This document shows, one piece after another, positions 56,871-64,000 of a stretch of 64,000 nucleotides of DNA (position 1 is its first letter; every line of letters begins with the position of its first letter). A model generated the notes under the pieces. That model worked only from the letters and a program-made list of their open reading frames with translations, did no database searches and was not told the origin of the DNA. The DNA is from Stutzerimonas stutzeri TS44. GTDB lineage: Bacteria > Pseudomonadota > Gammaproteobacteria > Pseudomonadales > Pseudomonadaceae. The stretch spans positions 62,001-126,000 of the forward strand of contig AJXE01000006.1 in NCBI GenBank assembly GCA_000263395.1, written 5' to 3'. A program made the position numbers and the translations under genes.

Positions 56871-57713
56871 TCAGGCGAGCAGCGTCCACAGCGCGAGCGC
56901 CGCGTACCAGAGCACGCGCGCGCGCACCAGCAACGCACCGAGCGCGTCGAGCCGGGCGACACCCGCCTCGCCGACGATCGGCGGCTCGAGATCGGCCGCC
57001 TGCGGACCGACCTCGGCGAGCAGCTGGCGCGCCGGCATGTCCCAGTCGAGCAACCGGTGCAGCAGTGCACGGTTGAGCGCGACGAAATTGCCGACCAGTG
57101 CGAAGCTGGCCAGCAGCACCCGTACCGCCAGCCAGTCGAAGGCGTGACGCACCTGGCCGGCGCGCTCGCGCAGCGGGTCCAGCTGCGCGTGCTCGACGGT
57201 CAGCGCCAGCAGCCGGTAGGCCAGCGCCGCCATCGGTCCGAGCAGCACGTACCAGAAGATCACCGCGAAGAAGCCCTGGTAGCTGCGCCACAGCAGCAGG
57301 CCCTGCGCCGCCTGCAGCAGGCCCGCCGGCGCAGCCTCGCGCAGCCCCAGATCACGCTCGGCCACCAGCGCCGCGGCCTCCTCGTCGCCACGCCGCCAGG
57401 CATCGCGAAACGGCCCGAGTTCGCGCTTCACCGCGCCGCGTCCGAGGCTGTACAACACCACCAGCAGATGCAGTGGCAGGCTCAGCCAACCATAGGCCAG
57501 CGGCTCGAGCAGCCACAGCACGACGCCAAGCAGCAGTACCGGCAGCAGCACCAGCAGCGCGAGCGCCAGCCACGGCGATGCGGCCAGCCGCGGCCGCGCC
57601 TCGAGCCGGCGCAGCTGGGCGAGCCAGACGCCATCGCGCTGCAGCCGATGCCGCCAATCGGAGAATTTCTCGATCAGCAGCACCAGCAGAATCACCAGAA
57701 AACTCATCGTCAC
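56871..57713 (-). CDS. ampE: AmpE, inner-membrane protein of the ampDE operon
   Basis: A 280-residue integral membrane protein with about four hydrophobic segments. Its position just after ampD identifies it. Conserved family features are the charged EKFSDWRHRLQRDGVWLAQL after the first helix, and GFFAVIFWYVLLGPMAALAY. The GTG at 57711-57713 is favoured because GAGGAAG lies seven bases before it; an ATG two codons later (57705-57707) is the alternative. AmpE is related to CobD/CbiB and linked to beta-lactamase regulation by operon only; its activity is not established. Seventeen bases separate it from ampD. Confidence 0.9.
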   Translation of the reverse strand: MTMSFLVILLVLLIEKFSDWRHRLQRDGVWLAQLRRLEARPRLAASPWLALALLVLLPVLLLGVVLWLLEPLAYGWLSLPLHLLVVLYSLGRGAVKRELGPFRDAWRRGDEEAAALVAERDLGLREAAPAGLLQAAQGLLLWRSYQGFFAVIFWYVLLGPMAALAYRLLALTVEHAQLDPLRERAGQVRHAFDWLAVRVLLASFALVGNFVALNRALLHRLLDWDMPARQLLAEVGPQAADLEPPIVGEAGVARLDALGALLVRARVLWYAALALWTLLA

Positions 57714-57729
57714 GTCTTCGCTTCCTCGT

Positions 57730-58281
57730 TCAACAGGTGATGGCGGCGGCGCGCAGGCGCAGCCAGTCGAATGCCGGACCGGGATCGGTCTTGCGCCCCG
57801 GGGCGATATCGCTGTGGCCGCAGATCCGCTCGCCGGTGATCGCCGGATAGGCGTGCTGCAACAGCCGGCACAGTTCGATCAGCGCTGTGTATTGCGCGTC
57901 GCTGTAGGGTTCGTAGTCGGTGCCTTCCAGCTCGATGCCGAGGGAAAAATCGTTGCAGCCCTCGCGCTCGCCGAAGCGCGACACCCCGGCATGCCAGGCG
58001 CGATCGAGGCAGGAGACGAACTGGGTGATCGTGCCGTCGCGCTCGATGAGGAAATGCGCCGACACGCGCAGCTCGGCGATCTCGGCGAAGAACGGATGCT
58101 CGCCGCACGGCAGGCAGTTCTGGAAGAACTGCTGGACCCGGCCGGTGCCGAACTGGCCGGGCGGCAGGCTGATGTTGTGTATGACCAGCAGCGAGATCTC
58201 GCCGTCCGGGCGCTCGTTGAAGTTCGGCGAAGGGCAATGGCGGACGCCCGCGCACCAGCCGGTCGCGCGATCCAGATACAT
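57730..58281 (-). CDS. ampD: N-acetyl-anhydromuramyl-L-alanine amidase AmpD
   Basis: A 183-residue cytoplasmic zinc amidase that recycles anhydromuropeptides and so keeps ampC repressed. It has ISLLVIHNISLPPGQFGTG (zinc His), HFLIERDGTITQFV, RAWHAGVSRFGEREGCNDFS (catalytic Glu region LGIELEGTDYEPYS), and GHSDIAPGRKTDPGPAFDW with the second His and the Asp. No signal peptide. Length equals E. coli AmpD (183). First gene of ampDE. Confidence 0.97.
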   Translation of the reverse strand: MYLDRATGWCAGVRHCPSPNFNERPDGEISLLVIHNISLPPGQFGTGRVQQFFQNCLPCGEHPFFAEIAELRVSAHFLIERDGTITQFVSCLDRAWHAGVSRFGEREGCNDFSLGIELEGTDYEPYSDAQYTALIELCRLLQHAYPAITGERICGHSDIAPGRKTDPGPAFDWLRLRAAAITC

Positions 58282-58349
58282 GGGGTGGCCTTGGGTTGAC
58301 GGCAGGCTGGCAGGCTAGCCGCAGCGGACCCGCCGCCGCAAGTCGGGCG

Positions 58350-59063
58350 CTAGCGACGCAGCCGCGCAGCAGCTGCCTTCTCGTCCCGCCGCGAAGCCAG
58401 CCGATCGGCCAGCCGGGTGGGCTCGGGCAGGCGATAGCGGGTGACGTACTGCATCACCAGCTGCGGCGCGCTGGCCAGGCTGACGCGGTTGCCCGGCGAC
58501 ACGATCAGCGGGCGCACGCGCTCCTTGCTGCGCAGCACCGTACCCAGCACCTCGCCGGTCTTGCGATCGCGCAACGGCACCTGCGCGCCGCGCGCATCGC
58601 CCAGTTCATCGTGTTCGCCAGTGAGAATCTTCTTCGCCACGCCGATGGTCGGCAGCCCGGTCACCACGCCCAGGTGCGCGGCGATGCCCAGCCGGCGCGG
58701 ATGAGCGATGCCGTGGCCGTCGGAGAAGATCAGGTCAGGTACCTCCGGCAGCGCTTGCAGCGCCTGCAAGACCGCCGGCAGCTCGCGAAACGACAGCAGC
58801 CCGGGGATGTAGGGCATCGAGGTGGGAATGCGCGTCAGGCTCTGCGCGACCACCTCCAGCGTCTGCGCATCGAGCAGCACGACCGCCGCGCGGGTGATCT
58901 GCCCCTGCTCCTCGAAACCCACGTCGACCCCGGCGATCAGCCGTAGCGGCGGGAAGTCGTCGACCAGCCGCACCTGCGCCGCCAATCTCAGCTGCAGCGC
59001 GCGCGCGGCGGCGGGCGTGCCGTCCCAGTCGGCGAACGGCTCGGACGGATAGGGGCTGCTCAT
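58350..59063 (-). CDS. nfi: Endonuclease V
   Basis: A 237-residue enzyme that nicks DNA near deoxyinosine. It starts MSSPYPSEPFADWDGTPAAA; the open frame upstream is discarded as basic low-complexity sequence. Metal-binding residues are in LRLIAGVDVGFEE (Asp), SFRELPAVLQAL (Glu) and DLIFSDGHGIAHPRRLGIAA (Asp, with HGIAHPRR the family hallmark). GVAKKILTGEHDELGD follows. Full-length for EndoV. Not obviously in an operon; 68 bases from the ampD start. Confidence 0.96.
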   Translation of the reverse strand: MSSPYPSEPFADWDGTPAAARALQLRLAAQVRLVDDFPPLRLIAGVDVGFEEQGQITRAAVVLLDAQTLEVVAQSLTRIPTSMPYIPGLLSFRELPAVLQALQALPEVPDLIFSDGHGIAHPRRLGIAAHLGVVTGLPTIGVAKKILTGEHDELGDARGAQVPLRDRKTGEVLGTVLRSKERVRPLIVSPGNRVSLASAPQLVMQYVTRYRLPEPTRLADRLASRRDEKAAAARLRR

Positions 59064-59211
59064 AGCTTTTCTCCTCGGTGAAATCATGCGCTCGATGGGG
59101 CGACGGGCGGCAATGGCGGCTGGACAGTCACGGCAAAACATACGACGCTTGCGCCGCACAACGGCAGTTTCATCCTACAGCCGGTTCACCACACAACAAT
59201 CAGAAACGCCC

Positions 59212-60201
59212 ATGAACTCGCCCGCTCTCAGTCGCATCAGCATCCTGGCCAGCGCAGGGGTCTTCGCTTCGACCCTCATGCACGCCAAGGATTTCTTTCA
59301 CATGGCCAGCCTGCGTCGCGGCCGGCAACGCGGCGCAGACCTCGCACCCGCGTTCGAAACTCGCCTGGTCAGCCCCGACGGCCTGCCGGTGACGACCTTC
59401 AGCGGCACCACTATAGCCGTCGATGGCGCGCTGGAAGACGCCGATGTGGTGATCCTGCCGGCTTTCTGGGGCGACTTCGATGCGCTCTGCGCGCGCTATC
59501 CGCAGGTGCTGACGTGGTTGCGCCGCTGCCATGCGGCCGGCAGCACGATCTGCGGCGAAGCCACCGGAGTGTTCTGGATGGCCCAGGCCGGGCTGCTGGA
59601 TCATCGCGAGGCGACCACCCACTGGCGCTTCGCCGGCGAGTTCGCCGAGCGCTTCCCGCAGGTACAGCTGAGCCCGGACAAGCACCTGACCGACAGCGAC
59701 AACCTCTACTGCGCCGGCGGCACCACCTCGTCGTGCGATCTGTATCTGTATCTGGTCGAGCGCTTCTGCGGCGCGGCCGTCGCCCAGGGCATGGCGCGCG
59801 ACGTGCTGTTCGAGGTACAGCGCAACTACCGGCCGGGACGGCTCGGCTTCGGTGGGCAGAAGCTGCACCTGGACAGCCGCGTGCTGCAGATTCAGGAATG
59901 GCTGGAAGACCACTTCGCCGAGAAATTCCGCTTCGAGGACGTCGCTCTGCAGCACGGCATGAGCATCCGCAACTTCATGCGGCGCTTCCAGGCTGCCACC
60001 GGCGACAAGCCACTGCACTACCTGCAGCGGCTGCGCATCGAGACGGCCAAGAGCCTGCTGTCGACGACGCGCAAGAGCATCAAGACCATCAGCTATGAGG
60101 TGGGCTACGACGACGCCAGCTTCTTCGCCCGGCTGTTCCGCCAGCACACCGACGTGTCGCCGAACCAGTATCGGCAGCAGTATCGGCACAAGAGCGGCTG
60201 A
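59212..60201 (+). CDS. AraC-family regulator with DJ-1/PfpI-type N-terminal domain (GlxA-like)
   Basis: A 329-residue transcription regulator. The N-terminal glutamine amidotransferase-like domain (about 8-195) has ADVVILPAFWGDFDALCARY, STICGEATGVFWMAQAGLLD and REATTHWRFAGEFAERFPQV, typical of the GlxA/FtrA group. The C-terminal AraC domain (about 225-325) has two helix-turn-helices: FEDVALQHGMSIRNFMRRFQ and IKTISYEVGYDDASFFARLF. Pseudomonad relatives (GbdR, ArgR, CdhR) respond to amino acids or betaines; the ligand here is unknown. A heptamer repeat begins three bases after its stop. Confidence 0.92.
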   Translation: MNSPALSRISILASAGVFASTLMHAKDFFHMASLRRGRQRGADLAPAFETRLVSPDGLPVTTFSGTTIAVDGALEDADVVILPAFWGDFDALCARYPQVLTWLRRCHAAGSTICGEATGVFWMAQAGLLDHREATTHWRFAGEFAERFPQVQLSPDKHLTDSDNLYCAGGTTSSCDLYLYLVERFCGAAVAQGMARDVLFEVQRNYRPGRLGFGGQKLHLDSRVLQIQEWLEDHFAEKFRFEDVALQHGMSIRNFMRRFQAATGDKPLHYLQRLRIETAKSLLSTTRKSIKTISYEVGYDDASFFARLFRQHTDVSPNQYRQQYRHKSG

Positions 60202-60203
60202 CG

Positions 60204-60287
60204 GCTGGAAGCTGGAAGCTGGAAGCTGGAAGCTGGAAGCTGGAAGCTGGAAGCTGGAAGCTGGAAGCTGGAAGCTGGAAGCTGGAA
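60204..60287. repeat. Twelve exact tandem copies of a 7-bp repeat
   Basis: GCTGGAA is repeated 12 times without a break (84 bases). The array begins immediately after the AraC-gene stop and lies in the 134-base gap before the convergent zapE. The following GCTTCCAGC (60301-60310 region) can pair with the array end to form a hairpin. Copy number is likely to vary between strains. Confidence 0.97.
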
Positions 60288-60335
60288 GCGAGTCAGGGTG
60301 TTGCTTCCAGCTTCAGGCTTCAAGCCAGCGCTGCA

Positions 60336-61430
60336 TTACGGCTTGTGCGGCCGTGACAGATATTCGTGCGACTGCATCTCCAGCAGACGGCTGAGGGTGC
60401 GCTGGAATTCGAACTCCAGGCGTCCGCCGGCATACAGGTCCTTGAGCTCGACCTCGGCGGAGAGGATCAGCTTGACGTTGCGGTCGTAGAACTCGTCGAC
60501 CATGTTGATGAAGCGCCGCGCCATGTCGTCCTTGGCCACGGTCATCCGCTCGATGTTGGATACCAGCACCGCCTCGAAGATCTTGCCCAGCTCGATGTAG
60601 TCGTTCTGGCTGCGCGGGCCGTCGCACAGGGCGCGGAACTCGAACCAGGCGACGTCGTTGGCCACCCGGCGCGCCATGATCTCGCGGTTCTCGATCAGCA
60701 GCGCCTCGTTCTCCTGCACCGTGCAGTTTTCCGTCAGCAGGCTGCGGAAGCTCTTTTCCAGGCTCAGTTCGGCCTCGGCATCCAGCGGGAAGTGATACAG
60801 CTCGGCCTGTTCCAGCGCGCGCAGGCGGTAGTCGATGCCGCTGTCGACGTTGACGATCTCGGTGTGCTGCTTGAGCAGGGCGATCGCCGGCAGGAAGCGC
60901 GCGCGCTGCAGGCCGTCCTTGTACAGGCCGTCCGGCACGATGTTGGAGGTCGCGACCAGGGAAACGCCGTTCTTGAACAGCTCCTCGAGCAAGGTGGCGA
61001 GAATCATCGCGTCGGTGATGTCGGAGACGAAGAATTCGTCGAAGCAGATCACCCGTGCCTCGTCGGCGAAGCGCTTGCCGATGATGGTCAGCGGGTTCTT
61101 CTCGCCCTTGAGCGTGCGCATTTCCTCGTGCACGCGCTTCATGAAGCGGTGGAAGTGCGTGCGCATCTTCTGCTTGAACGGCAGCGCATCGAAGAAGGTA
61201 TCGACCAGGTAGGTCTTGCCGCGACCGACCCCGCCCCAGAAGTAGATGCCCTTGATCGGTTCCTGCGACTTTTTGCCGAACAGCTTGCCGAACAATCCGC
61301 TGCCGCCGCGCTCGTTGGCGACCAGGTCGTCGTACAGCCGCTGCAGATGGCGCACCGCGTTTTCCTGGGCGGCATCGTGGAAGAAGTCAGGTCGTTGCAG
61401 GTCGGCCCGATAGCGCTCAAGAGGGGTCAT
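60336..61430 (-). CDS. zapE: Cell division protein ZapE (AFG1-like ATPase)
   Basis: A 364-residue P-loop ATPase that modulates Z-ring behaviour in E. coli. The ATG at 61428-61430 gives MTPLERYRADLQRPDFFHDA; the open frame upstream is discarded. Walker A GIYFWGGVGRGKTYLVDTFF (about 62-81), the conserved HFHRFMKRVHEEM, Walker B ARVICFDEFFVSDITDAMIL, and VATSNIVPDGLYKDGLQRAR (sensor). Length matches the family. Its start is 149 bases from the trpS end. In many gammaproteobacteria zapE and zapG (yhcB) are divergent neighbours; here trpS and a hydrolase gene lie between. Confidence 0.95.
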   Translation of the reverse strand: MTPLERYRADLQRPDFFHDAAQENAVRHLQRLYDDLVANERGGSGLFGKLFGKKSQEPIKGIYFWGGVGRGKTYLVDTFFDALPFKQKMRTHFHRFMKRVHEEMRTLKGEKNPLTIIGKRFADEARVICFDEFFVSDITDAMILATLLEELFKNGVSLVATSNIVPDGLYKDGLQRARFLPAIALLKQHTEIVNVDSGIDYRLRALEQAELYHFPLDAEAELSLEKSFRSLLTENCTVQENEALLIENREIMARRVANDVAWFEFRALCDGPRSQNDYIELGKIFEAVLVSNIERMTVAKDDMARRFINMVDEFYDRNVKLILSAEVELKDLYAGGRLEFEFQRTLSRLLEMQSHEYLSRPHKP

Positions 61431-61548
61431 GGCGGAGTCTGGGTAGTGAAACGGGGCCGACACTTTAGCGGCGCCCTCGATCGTTGGCAATTTGCTCAGC
61501 TTGGTCAAACCTCTCGCCCTCCTCTATGAATTCGTCACATATCGCACC

Positions 61549-61575
61549 GGCCGGGCGCAGCGGTTGCGCCCGGCC
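61549..61575 (-). terminator. GC-rich hairpin after trpS
   Basis: GGCCGGGCGCA and TGCGCCCGGCC form a perfect 11-bp stem with a five-base loop, four bases after the trpS stop. It lacks a T tract, so it may act as an RNA end or a weak terminator. Confidence 0.55.
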
Positions 61576-61579
61576 CGAC

Positions 61580-62938
61580 TCACTCGACCAGCGTCGCCAG
61601 CGCCGCGCGTACCCGCAGCATGGCCTCATCCATAGCCTCGGCGCTGTCGTAGCTGGGACTGTCGGCGATGCACTCCTCGCCCAGCCACAGGGTGAACTGG
61701 CTGCCTTCGTCCTCGCGCAATTCCAGCGCATCCGGCCCGCCGGCGATCAGTCGCTGGGTCAGTTGGCCGATCGCCTGCGGATTGCTCAGCGGTCGCGACA
61801 GCAGCAGCTCCTCGCCATCGGCGGCGAAGAAGCGGAAGCGGAAGGCGCCGTCGGCCTCGCGAAAACTGGCGAAGCGCGCGACCTTGCCGGCTTTTTTCTT
61901 CACCGGTGCCGCGCTCTGCGTTGCGCTGGCGAAGTTGCGCAGGCCCACCGCCTCGCGCAGCTCGCCGAGGAACGGGGTGGCGATCCGGCGTGCCTTGGCG
62001 GCGCCGGCCTGGAGGATGTCCTCGAGTTCGGCAGGCTTGGCGATCAGCTGGCGGTAGAGCTCGCGGGGCTCGCCCAGTTCGTTGTCGAGCAGCTCGAACA
62101 GGCGCTGCTTGGCCTCGCCCCAGGCCAGGCCGTCACACAGCTCGGCACGGAAGGTGGCCAGTTGCGCCGGGGTGGCGAAGGCCTGGTAGAGCGTGAACAG
62201 GTGCGAGCTGTCCGGGTCCTTCGGCTCGCCCGGCAGTTTGGAGTCGGTGACGATGCGCGCCACCGCGGCCTTCAGCTCCTTGGCGCTGCCGAACAGCGGG
62301 ATGGTGTTGTCGTAGCTCTTGGACATCTTGCGCCCGTCGAGGCCCGGCAGCGTTGCCACGCTCTCCTCGATCACCGCTTCCGGCAGGGTGAACAGCTCGC
62401 GGCCCTGGCCGAACAGGTGGTTGAAGCGCTGGGCGATGTCGCGCGCCATCTCGACGTGCTGGATCTGGTCGCGGCCGACCGGCACCTTGTGCGCGTTGAA
62501 CATGAGGATGTCGGCGGCCATCAGCACCGGGTAGCTATACAGCCCCATCGTCACGCCGGCGTCCGGGTCCTCGCCGTTCTCGACGTTCTTGTCCACCGAG
62601 GCCTTGTAGGCGTGCGCGCGATTGAGCAGGCCCTTGGCGGTGACGCAGGTGAGCAGCCAGGTCAGCTCGGGGATTTCCGGCACGTCGGACTGCCGGTAGA
62701 AGGTCACGCGCTCGGCATCCAGGCCGCAGGCCAGCCAGGTGGCGGCGATTTCCAGGCGCGAACGCTGGATGCGCAGCGGGTCATCGCACTTGATCAGCGC
62801 ATGGTAGTCGGCGAGGAAATAGAACGAGTCGGCGCTGGCTGCGCGACTGGCAACGATCGCCGGGCGGATGGCGCCGGCGTAGTTGCCCAGGTGAGGCGTA
62901 CCGGTGGTGGTGATACCGGTGAGGATTCGGGTCTTCAT
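61580..62938 (-). CDS. trpS: Tryptophanyl-tRNA synthetase with C-terminal extension
   Basis: A 452-residue class I synthetase. The start at 62936-62938 gives [20 protein letters not shown], with the HIGH-type motif PHLGNY; KMSKS is present as [13 protein letters not shown]. The catalytic core ends near residue 335. After [10 protein letters not shown] a C-terminal domain of about 95 residues follows ([20 protein letters not shown], ending [15 protein letters not shown]-like helix), resembling YegP/DUF1508. This long form is normal in Pseudomonas; E. coli TrpS is about 334 residues. The role of the extra domain is not known. Confidence 0.95.
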   Translation of the reverse strand: MKTRILTGITTTGTPHLGNYAGAIRPAIVASRAASADSFYFLADYHALIKCDDPLRIQRSRLEIAATWLACGLDAERVTFYRQSDVPEIPELTWLLTCVTAKGLLNRAHAYKASVDKNVENGEDPDAGVTMGLYSYPVLMAADILMFNAHKVPVGRDQIQHVEMARDIAQRFNHLFGQGRELFTLPEAVIEESVATLPGLDGRKMSKSYDNTIPLFGSAKELKAAVARIVTDSKLPGEPKDPDSSHLFTLYQAFATPAQLATFRAELCDGLAWGEAKQRLFELLDNELGEPRELYRQLIAKPAELEDILQAGAAKARRIATPFLGELREAVGLRNFASATQSAAPVKKKAGKVARFASFREADGAFRFRFFAADGEELLLSRPLSNPQAIGQLTQRLIAGGPDALELREDEGSQFTLWLGEECIADSPSYDSAEAMDEAMLRVRAALATLVE

Positions 62939-63006
62939 CGCGTTGATCTCGTTTCGATGCGACGCAGGCACGGGCAAGGACGTGCCTGCGAGTGGCGGGC
63001 GGAAAG

Positions 63007-63633
63007 CTACAGACGGGGCGTCACCAGCTCCTTCAGCTCCACCAGCTTGGTGTGGAAAAAGTGGCCGCATTCTGCCACTTTCAGCAGTTCATGGGGGCGC
63101 GTCAGCGCAGCCGAGTAGGCGTACACCGAGGCCGGATCGATCACCTCGTCCTGCTCCGGCTGGATGATGGTCAGCGCGCCCTGTGCGACCGCTGCCTGGC
63201 CGGCCAGGCGCGACACCGCCGGCGCCACCAGAAACAGCTTGTCCAGCGCCCGACCCTGCGCCTCGAGGCGCGCAGCCAGGGCCGCGGCGACGAAACCACC
63301 GAAGGAGAACCCCAGCAGGCACAGCGGCAGGTCCGGGTGTTGCGCCGTCAGCCAGCGCAGCGCGGCTTCGGCGTCATCCACCTCGCCTTCGCGCATGTCG
63401 TGTTCGCCGGCGCTGGCGCCGACGCCGCGATAGTTGAAGCGCAGCGTGCTGTAGCCCAGGTCGCGCGCCGTGCGCTGCAGGGTCGAGACGACCTTGTTCA
63501 GCATCGTGCCGCCCTTGACCGGGTTGGGATGGCAGATCAGCGCCAGCCCCCGGGCCTGCGGCTGATCGTAATACAAGGCTTCCAGCGCGCCGCAGGGGCC
63601 GTCGAGAGAGAGAGAGGTTTCACGTTTCAACAA
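63007..63633 (-). CDS. Alpha/beta hydrolase (COG2945-like)
   Basis: A 208-residue hydrolase with no ATG at its start. The likely start is a TTG at 63631-63633 with GGAG eight bases upstream, giving (M)[20 protein letters not shown]. It contains [20 protein letters not shown] (oxyanion region, family hallmark HPxPxxGGTM), the nucleophile Ser in [17 protein letters not shown], Asp in [10 protein letters not shown] and His in [12 protein letters not shown]. This group is widespread in proteobacteria and of unknown substrate. It is upstream of trpS on the same strand, 68 bases away, and divergent from zapG. Confidence 0.9.
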   Translation of the reverse strand: MLKRETSLSLDGPCGALEALYYDQPQARGLALICHPNPVKGGTMLNKVVSTLQRTARDLGYSTLRFNYRGVGASAGEHDMREGEVDDAEAALRWLTAQHPDLPLCLLGFSFGGFVAAALAARLEAQGRALDKLFLVAPAVSRLAGQAAVAQGALTIIQPEQDEVIDPASVYAYSAALTRPHELLKVAECGHFFHTKLVELKELVTPRL

Positions 63634-63770
63634 GGAAGGAACTCCGTGACCTTGGGACGAGTCGACTCGTCTTGCTTACCAGCTGCCAGATGCCGCGGCC
63701 TCGCCACGGTGTACAGCGCAGGTATGAGAAGTTAACGTAGGCACAGCCGTTTACATAGAAGGAAGGACTC

Positions 63771-64000
63771 GTGGAACAGACCCTCGCGACCTGGTTGCTC
63801 CCGGTCGCCGGCCTCATCGCCGGCGTCGCCATTGGCTACCTGGTGGCCCGCAACAGCGCGCCCAATCGTACGCAACGCCAGGTGGACGACCTGCAGGAGC
63901 GCTTCGACACCTACCAGAGCGAAGTGGTTACCCATTTCAACACGACTGCCTCCCTGCTGCACAAGCTCACCAACAGTTACCAGGACATCCAGGAGCACCT
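63771..64000 (+). CDS. zapG: ZapG/YhcB (DUF1043), N-terminal part (cut by window end)
   Basis: The first 76 codons of a small inner-membrane protein, beginning at a GTG (63771-63773) with GGAAGGA four bases upstream. One membrane helix (WLLPVAGLIAGVAIGYLVAR) is followed by a coiled coil (QRQVDDLQERFDTYQSEVVT), then FNTTASLLHKLTNSYQDIQEHL, the DUF1043 signature. YhcB/ZapG interacts with cell-division and cell-wall synthesis proteins in E. coli. The gene continues past the right edge. Confidence 0.92.
   Translation, partial: MEQTLATWLLPVAGLIAGVAIGYLVARNSAPNRTQRQVDDLQERFDTYQSEVVTHFNTTASLLHKLTNSYQDIQEH

Overview
The window is one continuous stretch of a high-GC gammaproteobacterial chromosome of the Pseudomonas type. 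Gene order (ribF-murJ-rpsT-creA-proB-obgE-rpmA-rplU-ispB, then a PA4570-like gene, fklB, a UPF0114 gene and a Lon-like protease; later mscL-radA-PilZ, cstA-ybdD-yjiA-glyA, colRS, ampDE, and zapE-trpS-zapG) closely follows the P. aeruginosa layout. A second nitric oxide reductase operon and REP elements of the GTAGGGTGGGC type point to the Stutzerimonas (P. stutzeri) group. That assignment is inferred from gene content, not from a database search. There is no rRNA, tRNA, prophage, transposase or CRISPR array. The window starts inside ribF and ends inside zapG.

Region 1 (1-12142) is conserved housekeeping: FAD synthesis, the lipid II flippase, ribosomal proteins S20, L27 and L21, proline synthesis, the ribosome-assembly GTPase ObgE, octaprenyl diphosphate synthase, a small gene behind a Fur box, FklB and a Lon-family protease. 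DnaA boxes flank a small hypothetical gene near 9.1-9.6 kb. Region 2 (12390-18039) is an unusual nor operon: cupin, a possible 36-residue membrane protein, a NorC fused to a second cytochrome c domain, NorB, NorQ and NorD. Region 3 (18103-28912) holds mscL, radA, a MapZ-like PilZ protein, and a cache-domain two-component system divergent from cstA-ybdD-yjiA, with a perfect 14-bp palindrome between them, then glyA. Region 4 (29164-39758) holds ettA, gdhA with an NtrC site, fpr followed by an array in which the fpr gene tail and a REP pair have been tandemly duplicated, rlmG, a DJ-1 protein, a purine permease, trmA and a CstB-like persulfide dioxygenase-rhodanese.

Region 5 (39942-44725) is a compact redox and stress island. 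It has a cytochrome b561-flavin reductase-[2Fe-2S] ferredoxin fusion divergent from SHP-type and diheme cytochromes c, followed by an ECF sigma factor, a zinc-type anti-sigma factor, a CnrX/Spy-like periplasmic sensor and a His-rich periplasmic protein. Two near-identical ECF-type promoters (GGAAC-N16-CGTTA) precede the sigma gene and the His-rich gene, so the regulon can be predicted from sequence. Region 6 (44836-51385) is an envelope-homeostasis island: colR-colS-methyltransferase-inaA-dgkA, divergent from an LtaS-like phosphotransferase and a PAP2 phosphatase. Four phased 11-bp repeats lie in the shared promoter. Region 7 (51382-64000) holds a RIO kinase, Ada, TatD, a chemoreceptor, AmpE/AmpD, endonuclease V, an AraC-DJ-1 regulator followed by a 12-copy heptamer repeat, ZapE, TrpS, a hydrolase and ZapG.
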